Shown here piece after piece: positions 31,540 through 41,233 of a stretch of 64,000 bases of DNA. Position numbers and translations under genes: made by a program. Positions within the stretch are counted from its first letter, which is position 1. Each line of letters begins with the position of its first letter. The notes beneath the pieces were generated by a model. The model worked only from the letters and a program-made list of their open reading frames with translations. It was not told where the DNA came from and ran no database searches. Origin of the DNA: Haloplanus salinarum (GTDB lineage Archaea; Halobacteriota; Halobacteria; Halobacteriales; Haloferacaceae); NCBI RefSeq assembly GCF_024498175.1, contig NZ_CP101823.1:744001-808000 (forward strand), in the 5' to 3' direction.

Positions 31540-32034
31540 ATGCCCTCTATCGAGTCGTTCCCGACGAAACGCGGTACAGTACGGTTCACTGAGGAGTACG
31601 TGTACTTCCAAGAGTCCTTTTCGGGGTATCTTAAGTCACTCTACCGAGACTATTGGCAGCGCGGAACGTGGTGGTCTAGTAGTGCCCTTGTCGCCTACGC
31701 GTTTGCGTTTCCAATCGGTGTCTGGTGGGTACTCAGCGCGGTCCGCGATGGCAACTTTCTCCACATCGCTGCCGTTGGTGGATTGATGCTCGTACTTTGG
31801 GGAGTGCATTTCGCACGCGGGTTCCGATCGCCGGACCGAATTCGACTTGATACAATCGAGCAGGTCTCTGCAACGGATGGCATAAAAGGCCTGACACGTC
31901 CTCGACTCGTTGTTAGATACACTGACGGGGGAACGACCTATAAACGCCGCGTGAACCTCCCAACACTTTACACGAGTGGTGGAGAGACAGTATACGAACA
32001 GGTACAGGAAGCGTTTACCGAGCGCGGATTCTGA
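31540..32034 (+). CDS. Two-helix membrane protein with C-terminal PH-like domain
   Basis: A 164-residue protein from ATG 31540. After a beta-rich start (PTKRGTVRFTEEYVYFQES), two membrane helices lie near 50-70 and 75-95, followed by RIRLDTIEQVSATDGIKGLTRPRLVVRYTDGG and a final helix. The RIRLDxIxxV pattern before a beta hairpin resembles bacterial PH-like (bPH) domains. Function unknown. Confidence 0.6.
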   Translation: MPSIESFPTKRGTVRFTEEYVYFQESFSGYLKSLYRDYWQRGTWWSSSALVAYAFAFPIGVWWVLSAVRDGNFLHIAAVGGLMLVLWGVHFARGFRSPDRIRLDTIEQVSATDGIKGLTRPRLVVRYTDGGTTYKRRVNLPTLYTSGGETVYEQVQEAFTERGF

Positions 32035-32121
32035 ACGGCGCCATTTATCGGGCGAGGACATCCGTTGAGAGGGTATAGCAATGCTGAATACGCGCGCTGT
32101 ATGCAGCACTGCCTTCGATAA

Positions 32122-32176
32122 CTACTTGATCTCTGTCAGAAATGCGGTGACCGACTCAGAGCGCAAAGTCAGCACC
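32122..32176. repeat. Dispersed ~50-nt intergenic repeat, copy 2
   Basis: Reads GATCTCTGTCAGAAATGCGG then TGACCGACTCAGAG, a diverged form of copies 1 and 3. It lies in the 257-nt gap between the membrane protein and the histidine kinase, a gap that otherwise shows only an AT-rich promoter region. Confidence 0.5.
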
Positions 32177-32291
32177 AGAGCGTTTTATTTCAAATACTTG
32201 ATTATGAATTAATCTCCCGTATCGACAAGACCAATTTCAGTTCTTATAATGCCACAACACATTTTTGATGATGGTCACACGTCTGTGTATC

Positions 32292-35200
32292 ATGCAACTC
32301 AGTTCTCACCAAAAGATTCGGATTCTCCACGTCGATGACGACCCCTCAATCACGGATCTGACAGGGACGTTTCTCGAACGCGAGGACAACCGGTTCGCTG
32401 TCGAGACAGCGACCAGCGCCGACGAGGGACTGGAGAGAATCAACGACCGCCCGCCTGATTGTGTCGTCTCAGATTACAACATGCCCGGGATGGATGGGAT
32501 CGAATTCCTGCAGGCTGTCCGGGAAGAGCACCCTGATTTGCCGTTCATTCTGTTTACCGGCAAAGGCAGTGAGGCCGTCGCCAGCGATGCTATCTCTGCG
32601 GACGTCACCGACTATCTGCAAAAGGGGTCAGGGTCCGAACAGTACGAACTGCTGGCCAACCGGATCCGCAACGCCGTCCACGCACGACGCGAGAGCCAAC
32701 GGGCCGACAGACAGGAACAGCTGATGCGATTAACGGAGTTTGCTGGTGAGACGGGTGGGTTTGAAATCGACGTGGACAGCGGTGACCTCCTGCTGACTGA
32801 CGGCACTCACCGACTCGTCGGATTGTCCGACGACGCTCAGATTACGCTGGAGGAAGCGATCGAACTCTACCACCCGGACGACCAGGCGGACGTCCGACAG
32901 ACCGTTACCCGGGCAGCCGAGACCGGCGAAGAAACGTATGGCACCTGGCGTCTCCAGACGCTGGACTGCGACGAACGCCTCGTGGACGTGACCATCACGC
33001 CAGCAACCGAGAACGACGACGTCACCGCTCTTCGGGGTGCAGTCCACGACGTTACTGAACGCACAAAACGTCGACGGGAGCTCAGAGAGAAACAACAGTT
33101 CATCGAACAGGCACTCGATACATTAGATGACTTGTTCTACGTGATCGACACAGACGGCACCCTCCGACGGTGGAACAACCAGGTCCCGCAAACGACGGGG
33201 TACGCTGACTCGGAGCTGGCCGATATGCGGGCGATCGAACTGTTCCCCGAGGACGACCGCGAAACAATTGCCGACGCGATCCAGTTGGCCGTTTCGGGTG
33301 AAACAGTCACTGTCGAGGCCGACCTGCTCACTGCCGACGGTGAGCGTCGCCCCTACGAGTTCACCGGGGCGCGTCTGACCGACGCCGATGGGAGTACGAC
33401 TGGACTGGTCGGAATCGGACGGGACCTCACCGAGCGCAAACGGCGCGAACGCCGGTTCCAGGCGCTCGTCGAGGAATCCAACGACATTATTTCGGTTGTT
33501 GATGCCGAGGGGGTCTATCAGTACCAGAGCCCATCGCTGGAACGGATCTTGGGACACGACCCCGCGGAGACGATTGGCGAGCAGGTATGGGAATACATCC
33601 ATCCAGAGGACCACGAGCGTGTTAGCAACGAATTCGAGGCGTGGGTGAATAATTCTGATAGAACGCCAAAAGGCATCCAGTACCGTGCTCGCAACGCTGA
33701 CGGTACCTGGCACTGGATGGAGTCAAATGGAAGTGACCAACTCACCAATCCGGCCGTCGAAGGATACGTCGTCACCAGTCGTGACATTACCGATCGTAAA
33801 GAACGCCAGCAGGAACTAGAACGGACCCATGACCTCTTGTCGAACATGGAGGAGTTGGCCGACGCTGGCGCGTGGGAGTACGATTCTGAGAGTGAACAGC
33901 TTATCATAACGGATGGAACACGCCGGCTCTACGGGCTCGATTCGGAGGCAAGTCTCACGCTTGAGGAGGCGCTTGACGCTGTTCATCCTGATGACCAAGA
34001 CCTGCTCGCCGACCGGTTCAACAACTGTCTCGAAACAGGCGAGCCATACGAGATGGAGGTGCGACTCACCACGCTCGATGGAGAACAGCGGTGGATCATC
34101 GCCCGAGGTGAGCGCGTCTCCGAGAGTGAAACCGGCAGCGTACTACGTGGCTACATCGGGGATATCACCGGCGAAAAAACACGGGAACGGCGGTTGACCG
34201 AATTGAACCGAGCCACACAGGCACTGCTGACGGCAGAAACCAAGCAGGAGGTCGCCAACATCGGGGTCGAGGCCGCCAGTGACGTCCTTGACCTCCAGGC
34301 AAACGCCATCCACATCTCCGAGGCCGACGACACGCGGTTAGTACCCATGGCACAGACTGATGAAGTGGCGTCGCTCATCGGAGAGACATCACCCCTGCCA
34401 GTGGCGGATAGTATCGCGGGACGAGTCTACCGGAACGGCGAGCCGGCAGTGATCGCAGACGTCCAACAGGATCCGGATGTCCACGACTCCGAAACGAATC
34501 TCGGGGGCCATTTGTATCTGCCACTTGCGGACCATGGAATCCTGATCGCCGGCTCCGAGAAGCGAGCAGCGTTCGACCAACGGGACCTCACGCTCGGGGG
34601 ACTGCTGGCGGGGACTCTCGTCGCAGCACTCGACCGCGTTGAGCGCGAACAGACGGCGCGGCAGCGACAACAACAACTCTCGCTGTTTTTCGAGGAATCC
34701 CCGCTCGGGGCAGTCCAATGGGACGACGAACTCCGGTTCGAACGATTGAATGAGCAAGCCGAATCACTCCTCGGGTACAGTGAAGCGGAACTACGCCAGG
34801 AGCCGTGGAAAGTGGTCATCGCCGACGAAGACCGCGACCACATGCGCGACACCGTAGAGTCACTCCTCGATGCCGATGGCGGAGAGTACGAACTCAATCG
34901 AAATGTCCGAAAGGACGGCGAGGTAATCACCTGCGAGTGGTACAACCGTGTCGTCACCGACGCAGATGGTGACGTCCAGTCAGTCTTTTCGAAGTTTCAG
35001 GATGTTACCGACCGCGAGCAACGTAAGACTGAATTAGAAGAGTACGAGACGATCATCGAGGCACTCAGCGATGCGGTGTACGTGCTCGACGAGGAGGGGC
35101 AGTTCAGGTACGTCAACGACGAGTTCGTGGAGTTGGTTGGCTACGACCGGGAGACAATTCTCGGGAACACGCCGTCGCTAATCAAAGACGAGGAAGCCGT

Positions 35201-36395
35201 CCAGCGGGCCGAGCAGGAACTAGGACGGTTACTGTCGAGTGCCGGCCCGGAAACCGTTATATTCGAAGTGACGATCCACACCCGCGAGGGCGACCCGATT
35301 GTCTGTGAAGATCATATGGGCGTCCTTCCGTACGGGGGAGACCAATTCGATGGATCAGTCGGGACACTCCGGGACATCACCGACCAGAAAGCACGAGAGC
35401 GGAAGCTAGAAGCGGTCAACAGCCAGTACCAGACACTGATCGAGAGTTATCCCGCCGGCGCTATTTTCCTGTACGATACCGACCTTCGAGTCGTCCGTGC
35501 TGGTGGAAGTGAATTATCTGAGGTTGGTTTGTCTCTCGAAGAGATTGAGGAGACCACACCACGGGACCGGTATCCACCCGAAATCGCCGAGGAACTCGTC
35601 GGCACCATCGAGAACGTTCTGGCCGGAGAGAGCCACACGTTCGAACAGGAGTACCAGGGCGAACACTACCGGGTTCAAATAGTTCCTGTGGAGGTGGGTC
35701 AAGAAGAGGTCACCTATGCGATGGCCGTGTCACAGAACATTACTGACCAGACTGAGAACAGACGGGAACTCAAACGCCAGAACGAGCGGCTCGACGAGTT
35801 CGCAAGCATCGTCAGCCACGACTTGCGGAGTCCACTTGGCGTAGCCGAGGGGCATCTCGAACTGGCCGCGGAGACCTGCGAGAGTGACCATCTGGCCCGG
35901 GCAACCGATGCCATCGACCGGAGTCAGGCACTCATCGACGACCTGTTGACGCTGGCACGAGAGGGCGACAGGGTGGACGAGACTGAACCTGTGGAGATTG
36001 CAAAGGTGGCAGAGAGGAGTTGGCAAACTGTGGAGACGCGACAAGCGACACTCGACGCTGACGAGTCAGGGGTCATCGCAGCCGACCGGAGCCGGCTCCA
36101 GCAACTGTTCGAGAACCTCTACCGGAACGCAGTCGAACACGGCGGCGAAGACGTGATAGTGTCCGTCGGCGCGGTAGACGACGGCTTCTACGTCGCGGAC
36201 TCGGGCCCCGGCATCCCCGAAGCCGACCGCGAGGACGTATTCGATGCAGGATACTCGACGAACGAGGACGGGATCGGATTCGGCCTGCGGATCGTCGAGC
36301 AGATTGCCGTCGCGCACGGGTGGGAGGTTGCAATCACTGAGAGCGAGGAGGGCGGGGCCCGGTTCGACATCACCGGCGTTGAGAAAGGTGCGTGA
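32292..36395 (+). CDS. Hybrid sensor histidine kinase: receiver, seven PAS domains, GAF, HisKA, HATPase
   Basis: A 1367-residue cytoplasmic sensor from ATG 32292. Order: receiver domain (about 8-125, phospho-acceptor Asp61 in VVSDYNMPGMDG, conserved Lys in DYLQKG); PAS domains near 150-265, 275-390, 395-510 and 520-640; a GAF domain (about 650-790); PAS domains near 800-910, 920-1040 and 1045-1155; HisKA with His1176 in FASIVSHDLRSPLG; HATPase with NAVEHGGE, DSGPGIP and GIGFGLRIVEQ. No membrane helix, so it senses intracellular cues, probably redox or ligand through PAS/GAF. The N-terminal receiver may take phosphate from another kinase. No response regulator gene is adjacent. Confidence 0.95.
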   Translation: MQLSSHQKIRILHVDDDPSITDLTGTFLEREDNRFAVETATSADEGLERINDRPPDCVVSDYNMPGMDGIEFLQAVREEHPDLPFILFTGKGSEAVASDAISADVTDYLQKGSGSEQYELLANRIRNAVHARRESQRADRQEQLMRLTEFAGETGGFEIDVDSGDLLLTDGTHRLVGLSDDAQITLEEAIELYHPDDQADVRQTVTRAAETGEETYGTWRLQTLDCDERLVDVTITPATENDDVTALRGAVHDVTERTKRRRELREKQQFIEQALDTLDDLFYVIDTDGTLRRWNNQVPQTTGYADSELADMRAIELFPEDDRETIADAIQLAVSGETVTVEADLLTADGERRPYEFTGARLTDADGSTTGLVGIGRDLTERKRRERRFQALVEESNDIISVVDAEGVYQYQSPSLERILGHDPAETIGEQVWEYIHPEDHERVSNEFEAWVNNSDRTPKGIQYRARNADGTWHWMESNGSDQLTNPAVEGYVVTSRDITDRKERQQELERTHDLLSNMEELADAGAWEYDSESEQLIITDGTRRLYGLDSEASLTLEEALDAVHPDDQDLLADRFNNCLETGEPYEMEVRLTTLDGEQRWIIARGERVSESETGSVLRGYIGDITGEKTRERRLTELNRATQALLTAETKQEVANIGVEAASDVLDLQANAIHISEADDTRLVPMAQTDEVASLIGETSPLPVADSIAGRVYRNGEPAVIADVQQDPDVHDSETNLGGHLYLPLADHGILIAGSEKRAAFDQRDLTLGGLLAGTLVAALDRVEREQTARQRQQQLSLFFEESPLGAVQWDDELRFERLNEQAESLLGYSEAELRQEPWKVVIADEDRDHMRDTVESLLDADGGEYELNRNVRKDGEVITCEWYNRVVTDADGDVQSVFSKFQDVTDREQRKTELEEYETIIEALSDAVYVLDEEGQFRYVNDEFVELVGYDRETILGNTPSLIKDEEAVQRAEQELGRLLSSAGPETVIFEVTIHTREGDPIVCEDHMGVLPYGGDQFDGSVGTLRDITDQKARERKLEAVNSQYQTLIESYPAGAIFLYDTDLRVVRAGGSELSEVGLSLEEIEETTPRDRYPPEIAEELVGTIENVLAGESHTFEQEYQGEHYRVQIVPVEVGQEEVTYAMAVSQNITDQTENRRELKRQNERLDEFASIVSHDLRSPLGVAEGHLELAAETCESDHLARATDAIDRSQALIDDLLTLAREGDRVDETEPVEIAKVAERSWQTVETRQATLDADESGVIAADRSRLQQLFENLYRNAVEHGGEDVIVSVGAVDDGFYVADSGPGIPEADREDVFDAGYSTNEDGIGFGLRIVEQIAVAHGWEVAITESEEGGARFDITGVEKGA

Positions 36396-36571
36396 CCGAC
36401 TCGCGCCTTGCATCTTGTATGACGGATCAAATATCATAGGGATTTGGTAGAAAACAACGGGTAGGTTTCGCTTGTTATGATGGGGTGTAGACTCGGTCTG
36501 TACGCAGCCAAACTGTTCGTCTTGACTCAAGCCGGACAGACTAAACCTATCGGTACCTAATTGTATTCTGT

Positions 36572-36895
36572 ATGGAATCCTTTACCGTAAGCGATGCTGC
36601 AGCAGACGTATCGGATGATGAAGAGTCAATTGAAAAACTTCGAACTGATGCCGTCAGCCTCGAAATAATGACCTTTGAGGAGGGCGATGAGGATCCGATG
36701 CATGCCCACGGCGAAGATGAGATCTATCATGTTGACTCCGGGAACGCAAAACTCAACGTTGAGGGAGAGACCCGCGATGTCTCTGCGGGTGACGTGATCC
36801 ATCTTGAACCGGGAACCGATCATCAGTTCCTTGACTTTGAAGACAAACTTGTTATGACTGTGCTGTACGCTCCAGCTAAGGGATCGGCTGAGTAA
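36572..36895 (+). CDS. Cupin-domain protein
   Basis: A 107-residue single-domain cupin. Motif 1 is MHAHGEDEIYHVDSGNAKL (HxH...E pattern for metal binding) and motif 2 is GDVIHLEPGTDHQFLDF (final His). Small cupins bind a metal and may act as isomerases, dioxygenases or sensors; the reaction cannot be told. It follows the kinase by 176 nt, with its own AT-rich promoter region. Confidence 0.88.
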   Translation: MESFTVSDAAADVSDDEESIEKLRTDAVSLEIMTFEEGDEDPMHAHGEDEIYHVDSGNAKLNVEGETRDVSAGDVIHLEPGTDHQFLDFEDKLVMTVLYAPAKGSAE

Positions 36896-36960
36896 GGCTC
36901 AGCCGTCTTGATATCAAGTTGTATCCGAGACAGATTCCAGTCAATAGTAGTGAAATCGTC

Positions 36961-37122
36961 CTAACCTAAATCGGTGAGTTGAATTGCCTCACCCGATGTA
37001 GCTGCGATCTGGCCAACGAAGGCCGTGAGCACTGAGCCCTGTGTGTGGCCGACGTTTTCATCTGCGAGCCACTGTGGGATGACGTCGTTGCCAAGGATGG
37101 GTCGTTCGCGAGCGGGTACCAT
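36961..37122 (-). CDS. Possible small hypothetical protein
   Basis: The minus-strand frame from ATG 37122 encodes 53 residues beginning MVPARERPILGNDVIPQWLA, with a balanced composition that looks protein-like, ending at TAG 36961. A GTG start at 37149 is also possible (adds MCERCTLFS). No family recognised, no clear promoter. The surrounding stretch 36896-37515 shows nothing else I can identify. Confidence 0.3.
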   Translation of the reverse strand: MVPARERPILGNDVIPQWLADENVGHTQGSVLTAFVGQIAATSGEAIQLTDLG

Positions 37123-37515
37123 ACTGAACAGAGTGCAACGTTCACACACATTCGAGGACAGCGGCGTGACACGGTATCACTCCGAGTCACACGAGGATAT
37201 GAGGGGCGTCATTGATGTGATCAAATGACCATGGAACCAATCGAAACGCAGTCTCCTCTGCACACAGCGATCCCTGACACAACGTTAGTTTCAGCGGTGG
37301 TAGCCAATACCATACCTGTTGTTGGGGTACTCGCGTTCGATATGTTGGCCCTGTAGTTTCGGCATACACCGGTTGATGCAGACCGATAACCTCGTAGAGT
37401 TAGCCGAGGAGTATGCAGTGCAACCACGCAATTGGCTCGCTGTCTGTTCGCTGTTGCTTTGGCTGAAACGGTGGTACACAGTATATATCCCTACATTTCA
37501 ATCGATTACCTGCAG

Positions 37516-37659
37516 ATGAGATTCAACAGGAAGCAGATAGCTGGCATAACCGCTGTGGCACTCACTGTAGTGTATAGCCTTCGCCGCTGGCGTGATGACT
37601 CCGCCACTGTAGACGACTCCGAGTTCGATCCTGAACAGACGGCTCCAATTGCGGACTGA
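37516..37659 (+). CDS. 47-aa membrane-anchored protein
   Basis: ATG 37516 encodes MRFNRKQIAGITAVALTVVY then a short acidic tail. One N-terminal hydrophobic helix with basic lead suggests an inner-membrane anchor. A TATA-like GTATATATCC at 37480-37489 is about 27 nt upstream, supporting this start over an upstream in-frame one. It precedes the AIM24 gene by 21 nt, probably as one operon. Confidence 0.5.
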   Translation: MRFNRKQIAGITAVALTVVYSLRRWRDDSATVDDSEFDPEQTAPIAD

Positions 37660-37680
37660 TAACCGATCGAAATACCACCA

Positions 37681-38379
37681 ATGGACTACGAATTCTCACA
37701 CCGACCGTCGTACACGCACTTGACCGTCTCACTACAACAGGGTGAATCAATCATCGCTGAACCCGGTGCGATGGTCGGTCACTCGACGACTGTTGATGTC
37801 GAGACTGAAACGAGCCGCGATGGGTTGCTCAGCTCAGCTAAATCGATGCTGGGCGGCGAATCGATGTTTACCAACACGTTCGTTGCCAGAGAGGGGTCAG
37901 GACAGGTTACCCTGGCACCGCCAACACCAGGAGACATGATGGCCCACGAACTCAGGAATGAAACACTGTATTCGACTGACGGGGCGTTTGTCGCCGGAAC
38001 AGAAGGTATTGATATCGATTCGGAGGTCGGTGGTCTCAAATCGATGCTCAGCGGGGCCGGGATCACGCCGCTCGCACTGAAAGGTAGCGGCACAGTCTTT
38101 ATTGACGCCTACGGCGGCCTTGAAAAATTAGAGTTGGCCGCAGGCGAATCGTACGTTCTGGATAACGAGCATCTTATCGCGTGGGATGACACGATCGAGT
38201 ACTCCACTCGACGGGTTGGCGATCTAAAATCAACGCTGTTGAGTGGTGAAGGGCTTGTCTTCGAGTTTACTGGCCCTGGGACAGCGTGGTACCAGACCCG
38301 TGATATAGACTCACTGGTGGAGGTCATCGCTCCGCGACTGCCGAATCAGGACTCAGGCAACGGCATTGAGTTGGAATAA
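37681..38379 (+). CDS. AIM24 / TIGR00266 family protein
   Basis: A 232-residue beta-rich protein. Family marks include the opening SYTHLTVSLQQGESIIAEPGAMV, GGESMFTNTF, LAPPTPGDMMAHEL and GSGTVFIDAYGGLEKLEL, with a late GEGLVFEFTGPGTAWYQTR. AIM24-like proteins form trimeric beta barrels; function is unknown, with links to membrane or stress. Length is typical, so it is complete. Confidence 0.88.
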   Translation: MDYEFSHRPSYTHLTVSLQQGESIIAEPGAMVGHSTTVDVETETSRDGLLSSAKSMLGGESMFTNTFVAREGSGQVTLAPPTPGDMMAHELRNETLYSTDGAFVAGTEGIDIDSEVGGLKSMLSGAGITPLALKGSGTVFIDAYGGLEKLELAAGESYVLDNEHLIAWDDTIEYSTRRVGDLKSTLLSGEGLVFEFTGPGTAWYQTRDIDSLVEVIAPRLPNQDSGNGIELE

Positions 38380-38556
38380 ATGGTTGCCTGAATGCAGTAT
38401 AAGCCGGTGGTGCAGCGGCGACCAAAATTTGTGGACGTAAACTACTACGCGACCTCATGCGGTAGTCCGGAGCAATCTAACCTGTTTGCTGAGCAGTTAG
38501 CAGAGAATACTAACAACCGAACGTGTCAGTAAAAAAGTTGAAACGGTAGTGAGTGA

Positions 38557-38720
38557 TCACTCTCGTTCATCTAACACTGTGAGTCGTTCAGATCGAGTAA
38601 TCGGACTCACTATACCCAGTCTCATCGCTATCTGATTCGATTTCGGTTCCCGGTGAATCTCCTTGTCGTTCAGAACTTCCTGAGTCAGTTGTGGATGCCT
38701 CTGATGATTCTGTAGTGAGG
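38557..38720 (-). pseudogene. Possible remnant of a protein-coding gene (C-terminal piece)
   Basis: Minus-strand residues HPQLTQEVLNDKEIHREPK followed by IAMRLGIVSPITRSERLTVL look like a natural helical protein end, terminating at 38557. Its open frame continues upstream only into the antisense of the GST remnant, so the N-terminus is missing. Identity unknown. Confidence 0.25.
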
Positions 38721-38727
38721 GCAGCTC

Positions 38728-38946
38728 TGAGACTACGCCCGCGATATCTACCAGCATTCGGGCGTTGCAGAAACGTGCAATATGTCGCACATCAAGGCGC
38801 ACTACTACCGGAGCAACGAGGATCTCAATCCAACCGGATTTGTCCGAGTTGGTTCCGAGAGTGAGTGGTCGGACTCCCCCATCGAGACCAGCTCACTAAC
38901 TCAAAAATCACATCGATGTAGAACCAATCCACTAGGGCTCGCGTAA
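38728..38946 (+). pseudogene. C-terminal remnant of a glutathione S-transferase (glutathionyl-hydroquinone reductase type)
   Basis: The plus frame ending TAA at 38946 reads DYARDIYQHSGVAETCNMSH, then IKAHYYRSNEDLNPTGFV. The RDxYQxxGVAET...IKxHYYxxxxxxNPxGxVPxG pattern is the end of Xi-class GST/ECM4-like proteins. An in-frame TGA at 38728 and an apparent frameshift at 38720-38735 cut it from any upstream part; the catalytic thioredoxin-like domain is absent. The adjacent stretches 38380-38556 and 38947-39129 hold no recognisable gene. Confidence 0.6.
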
Positions 38947-39129
38947 GACACGCGCCTTGTATTCATCACTCGGCGAATCATTCTATCCAGTAGTTGATAG
39001 ACAACCGGGTGACTGAAACAGAGGTTTTAGCAAGTAATAAAATATGTGGCTATCAATGTTTTCGGGTGCGAAACTATGACCTCCCCTGTTTAGGAACCGG
39101 CAGCAAAAGATAGAGTTAGTATAGTACAT

Positions 39130-39402
39130 ATGAACCGTCGTACAGGATTTGCGTTCCCAATGATTTTAATCGGTCTCTGGTGGGGACATACTGCTATTTC
39201 TCAATCAGGGATTGTTTCATTGCTGATGGGAATTCTAGCTGTCACGCTGACGTGTTTTGGTGGTGGGATTCTCTCCGGCATTTTTCAGCCTGAAGCTATC
39301 CCTGACGAGGAAATGAGTACTCTTGCAAGTCGTGTTATTGCATCTATGGTTATTGTCGGTGTGCTATCTCTTCTGATGATTGTACTGCTTCCGTATCTTT
39401 GA
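39130..39402 (+). CDS. Small hydrophobic membrane protein
   Basis: A 90-residue protein with three hydrophobic segments (about 8-24, 28-52 and 68-90) linked by a short acidic loop (EAIPDEEMS). No family recognised. Base composition is lower in GC than the flanking sulfur block, in keeping with the accessory region. A pyrimidine-rich promoter with ATAGTACAT precedes the start. Confidence 0.55.
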   Translation: MNRRTGFAFPMILIGLWWGHTAISQSGIVSLLMGILAVTLTCFGGGILSGIFQPEAIPDEEMSTLASRVIASMVIVGVLSLLMIVLLPYL

Positions 39403-39577
39403 TCATCTGTATCAGTCATTCATTATTAGAGATTATGATTAAGCGACTGCTACATAATCCTATGACTCGACTGCTGGAACTGCTAGCACTTGGAGTGCAA
39501 GATACGCACTCTATAGTCAGCACGCACTCCAAAACATAGCACCTCTCAAGGATTTCAATAGAGCCAGTACAGAGGAA

Positions 39578-39754
39578 TCATCCGTCGAGAACGTTCTCGG
39601 TTATCGCAGCACTGACGACGTAAATCGGGAGTAGGAAAAGTATCATCATCACTGGAATGACGATGAATTCAGGCGTATGACCGTCCCCCCTTTCGTAGAT
39701 CTGCACGGCCAGTAAGAAAACGATCAGAGCGAGAAAGAATTCCGTCCGGTCCAT
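39578..39754 (-). CDS. 58-aa two-helix membrane protein
   Basis: From ATG 39754 the minus strand encodes MDRTEFFLALIVFLLAVQIY, a short charged loop (ERGDGHTP), then FIVIPVMMILFLLPIYVVSA and a tail NVLDG. Two helices with a clear loop suggest a genuine tiny membrane protein. No family recognised. It is convergent with the gene at 39130. Confidence 0.45.
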   Translation of the reverse strand: MDRTEFFLALIVFLLAVQIYERGDGHTPEFIVIPVMMILFLLPIYVVSAAITENVLDG

Positions 39755-39929
39755 GATCTGGTTAATGTATCAGATAGTATTACGATTGTGATATGCCTGA
39801 AGTTGCACGGTTGGACAGTATAGGTGCAGACTTGCCCAAAACTGCTTCAGGTCGACAGGAGATGCGGCACTACGACCAACATCCCCCGCCCTCTTGTACG
39901 GTGGGTCATCCACTCTCGGTTCGACTCTC

Positions 39930-40247
39930 TCAAACAACGACATCGTCGTCCGTATCCGAACTGCGACTGTCCCGCCATCGCAGACCGGCAACGACACCGG
40001 CGAGGAACGCTCCAGCGGCGAAACCCACGACACCGATCTCCGCTGTCCCCGAGAGGGCAGTCGAAACCTGTAACAGGCTGTACGCCAGCCAGAACGAACC
40101 CATACACGCCACCATATAGAACTGTTGCTGTGATCGATTGCCGCTCGCGTATTGGTACACGGCGAAAACGAGAACGACCAACCAGGCGAGTCCAAGAAGT
40201 ATACCGAGTGTCGAATCTGGAACTCCGAGCACTGCGGGGAGGGCCAT
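39930..40247 (-). CDS. Membrane protein, three helices
   Basis: A 105-residue protein with hydrophobic helices near 12-35, 45-65 and 72-92 and an acidic tail (SSDTDDD). The basic stretch YASGNRSQQQF lies between helix 1 and 2. No family recognised. Divergent from the membrane gene at 40450. Confidence 0.6.
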   Translation of the reverse strand: MALPAVLGVPDSTLGILLGLAWLVVLVFAVYQYASGNRSQQQFYMVACMGSFWLAYSLLQVSTALSGTAEIGVVGFAAGAFLAGVVAGLRWRDSRSSDTDDDVVV

Positions 40248-40449
40248 ACGGAGTCGTCAATCGGGACTGACAAAAATTTTTGATGAGTCACGAACGAAGA
40301 TGAGCCGAGAACCGATCGAATCACGACCAGAATTCAGTACCGGATCACCGACTAACCGGGAGAAACACGATCAGTGTCAAAAAGTGGATGCCACACGAAC
40401 GAACAATAGACGAGACAGCACTTTTCCCGTTCGCTCTGGAACCGAGAAT

Positions 40450-40908
40450 ATGGTCCCCCTCCGTAGAGTACTCGTCGGCCGTCCACGCAGTCGCTTTCAG
40501 CGACTGCTCAATGTCCTCGTTATCCTCACGATCCTCACCGGGACATTCGGTGCGTACGCGCTCGGAATCTTTCAGGTGACTGGTGGTGTGATCGTCCTGC
40601 CGGCAGCGGCGACACTCGTCGGCTTCCTCGTCGCCGTTGGCGTCGGGGCTCGACGTGGTGGACTGGTCATCGCGTGGCTCGGCCTGTTCGCGGCCTACAT
40701 CGGCTTTCGGGCCGACTGGGCGTTCCTCGAGCTCTCGAGTCACTCGCTCGACGGGCAGTTCGCCTTCCTCTTCGACCCGGTCGGATTGGCGGTGCTCGGC
40801 ATCGCGACCCTCATCATCGGAACCGTCGGGTTCGCCGTTGGATATCTCGGCAGATCAAGTATCGAACGACTCCGAGAGAAAGTGGTGTCTCAGCAGTCCC
40901 ATGACTGA
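40450..40908 (+). CDS. Four-helix membrane protein
   Basis: A 152-residue protein from ATG 40450, chosen because upstream in-frame sequence is promoter-like and hydrophilic. A basic N-terminus (RRVLVGRPRSRFQRLL) precedes helices near 20-45, 47-65, 70-90 and 108-132. No family recognised. The last 8 nt overlap the next gene, so the two form a coupled pair. Confidence 0.6.
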   Translation: MVPLRRVLVGRPRSRFQRLLNVLVILTILTGTFGAYALGIFQVTGGVIVLPAAATLVGFLVAVGVGARRGGLVIAWLGLFAAYIGFRADWAFLELSSHSLDGQFAFLFDPVGLAVLGIATLIIGTVGFAVGYLGRSSIERLREKVVSQQSHD

Positions 40909-41233
40909 AGACGCGCCGTCTGCGATCGGAGCGGGAATCTTCGTTGGTGTCCTCGGCGTACTGATCAAGTACGTGGGTGTGGTGGGCTTGATCGCTGGAT
41001 ACGACCCCGAGAAGGTTACAGACGAAGAGGGTCTAGCTGACTTCATTGGCACGAACGCACTCTACGTGGCGGTCCTAACGGTCTGCGTCGGTGTGCTGGA
41101 ACTTCAGCCGTCGACCGTCGACAGCGAGTGGTACTGGATCGTGTTCGTGCTCGCCATCGTTGTTATCGCCGTCCGAATGATCCGGGGTGCTCGCCGCTAC
41201 GAGTCCACTTCCGAACGGAACAACACTAACTGA
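40901..41233 (+). CDS. Three-helix membrane protein coupled to the previous gene
   Basis: A 110-residue protein starting within the end of the upstream gene (8-nt overlap). Helices near 8-32, 50-68 and 75-95, with a charged tail (RRYESTSERNN). No family recognised. The pair may form a small membrane complex. Confidence 0.58.
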   Translation: MTEDAPSAIGAGIFVGVLGVLIKYVGVVGLIAGYDPEKVTDEEGLADFIGTNALYVAVLTVCVGVLELQPSTVDSEWYWIVFVLAIVVIAVRMIRGARRYESTSERNNTN

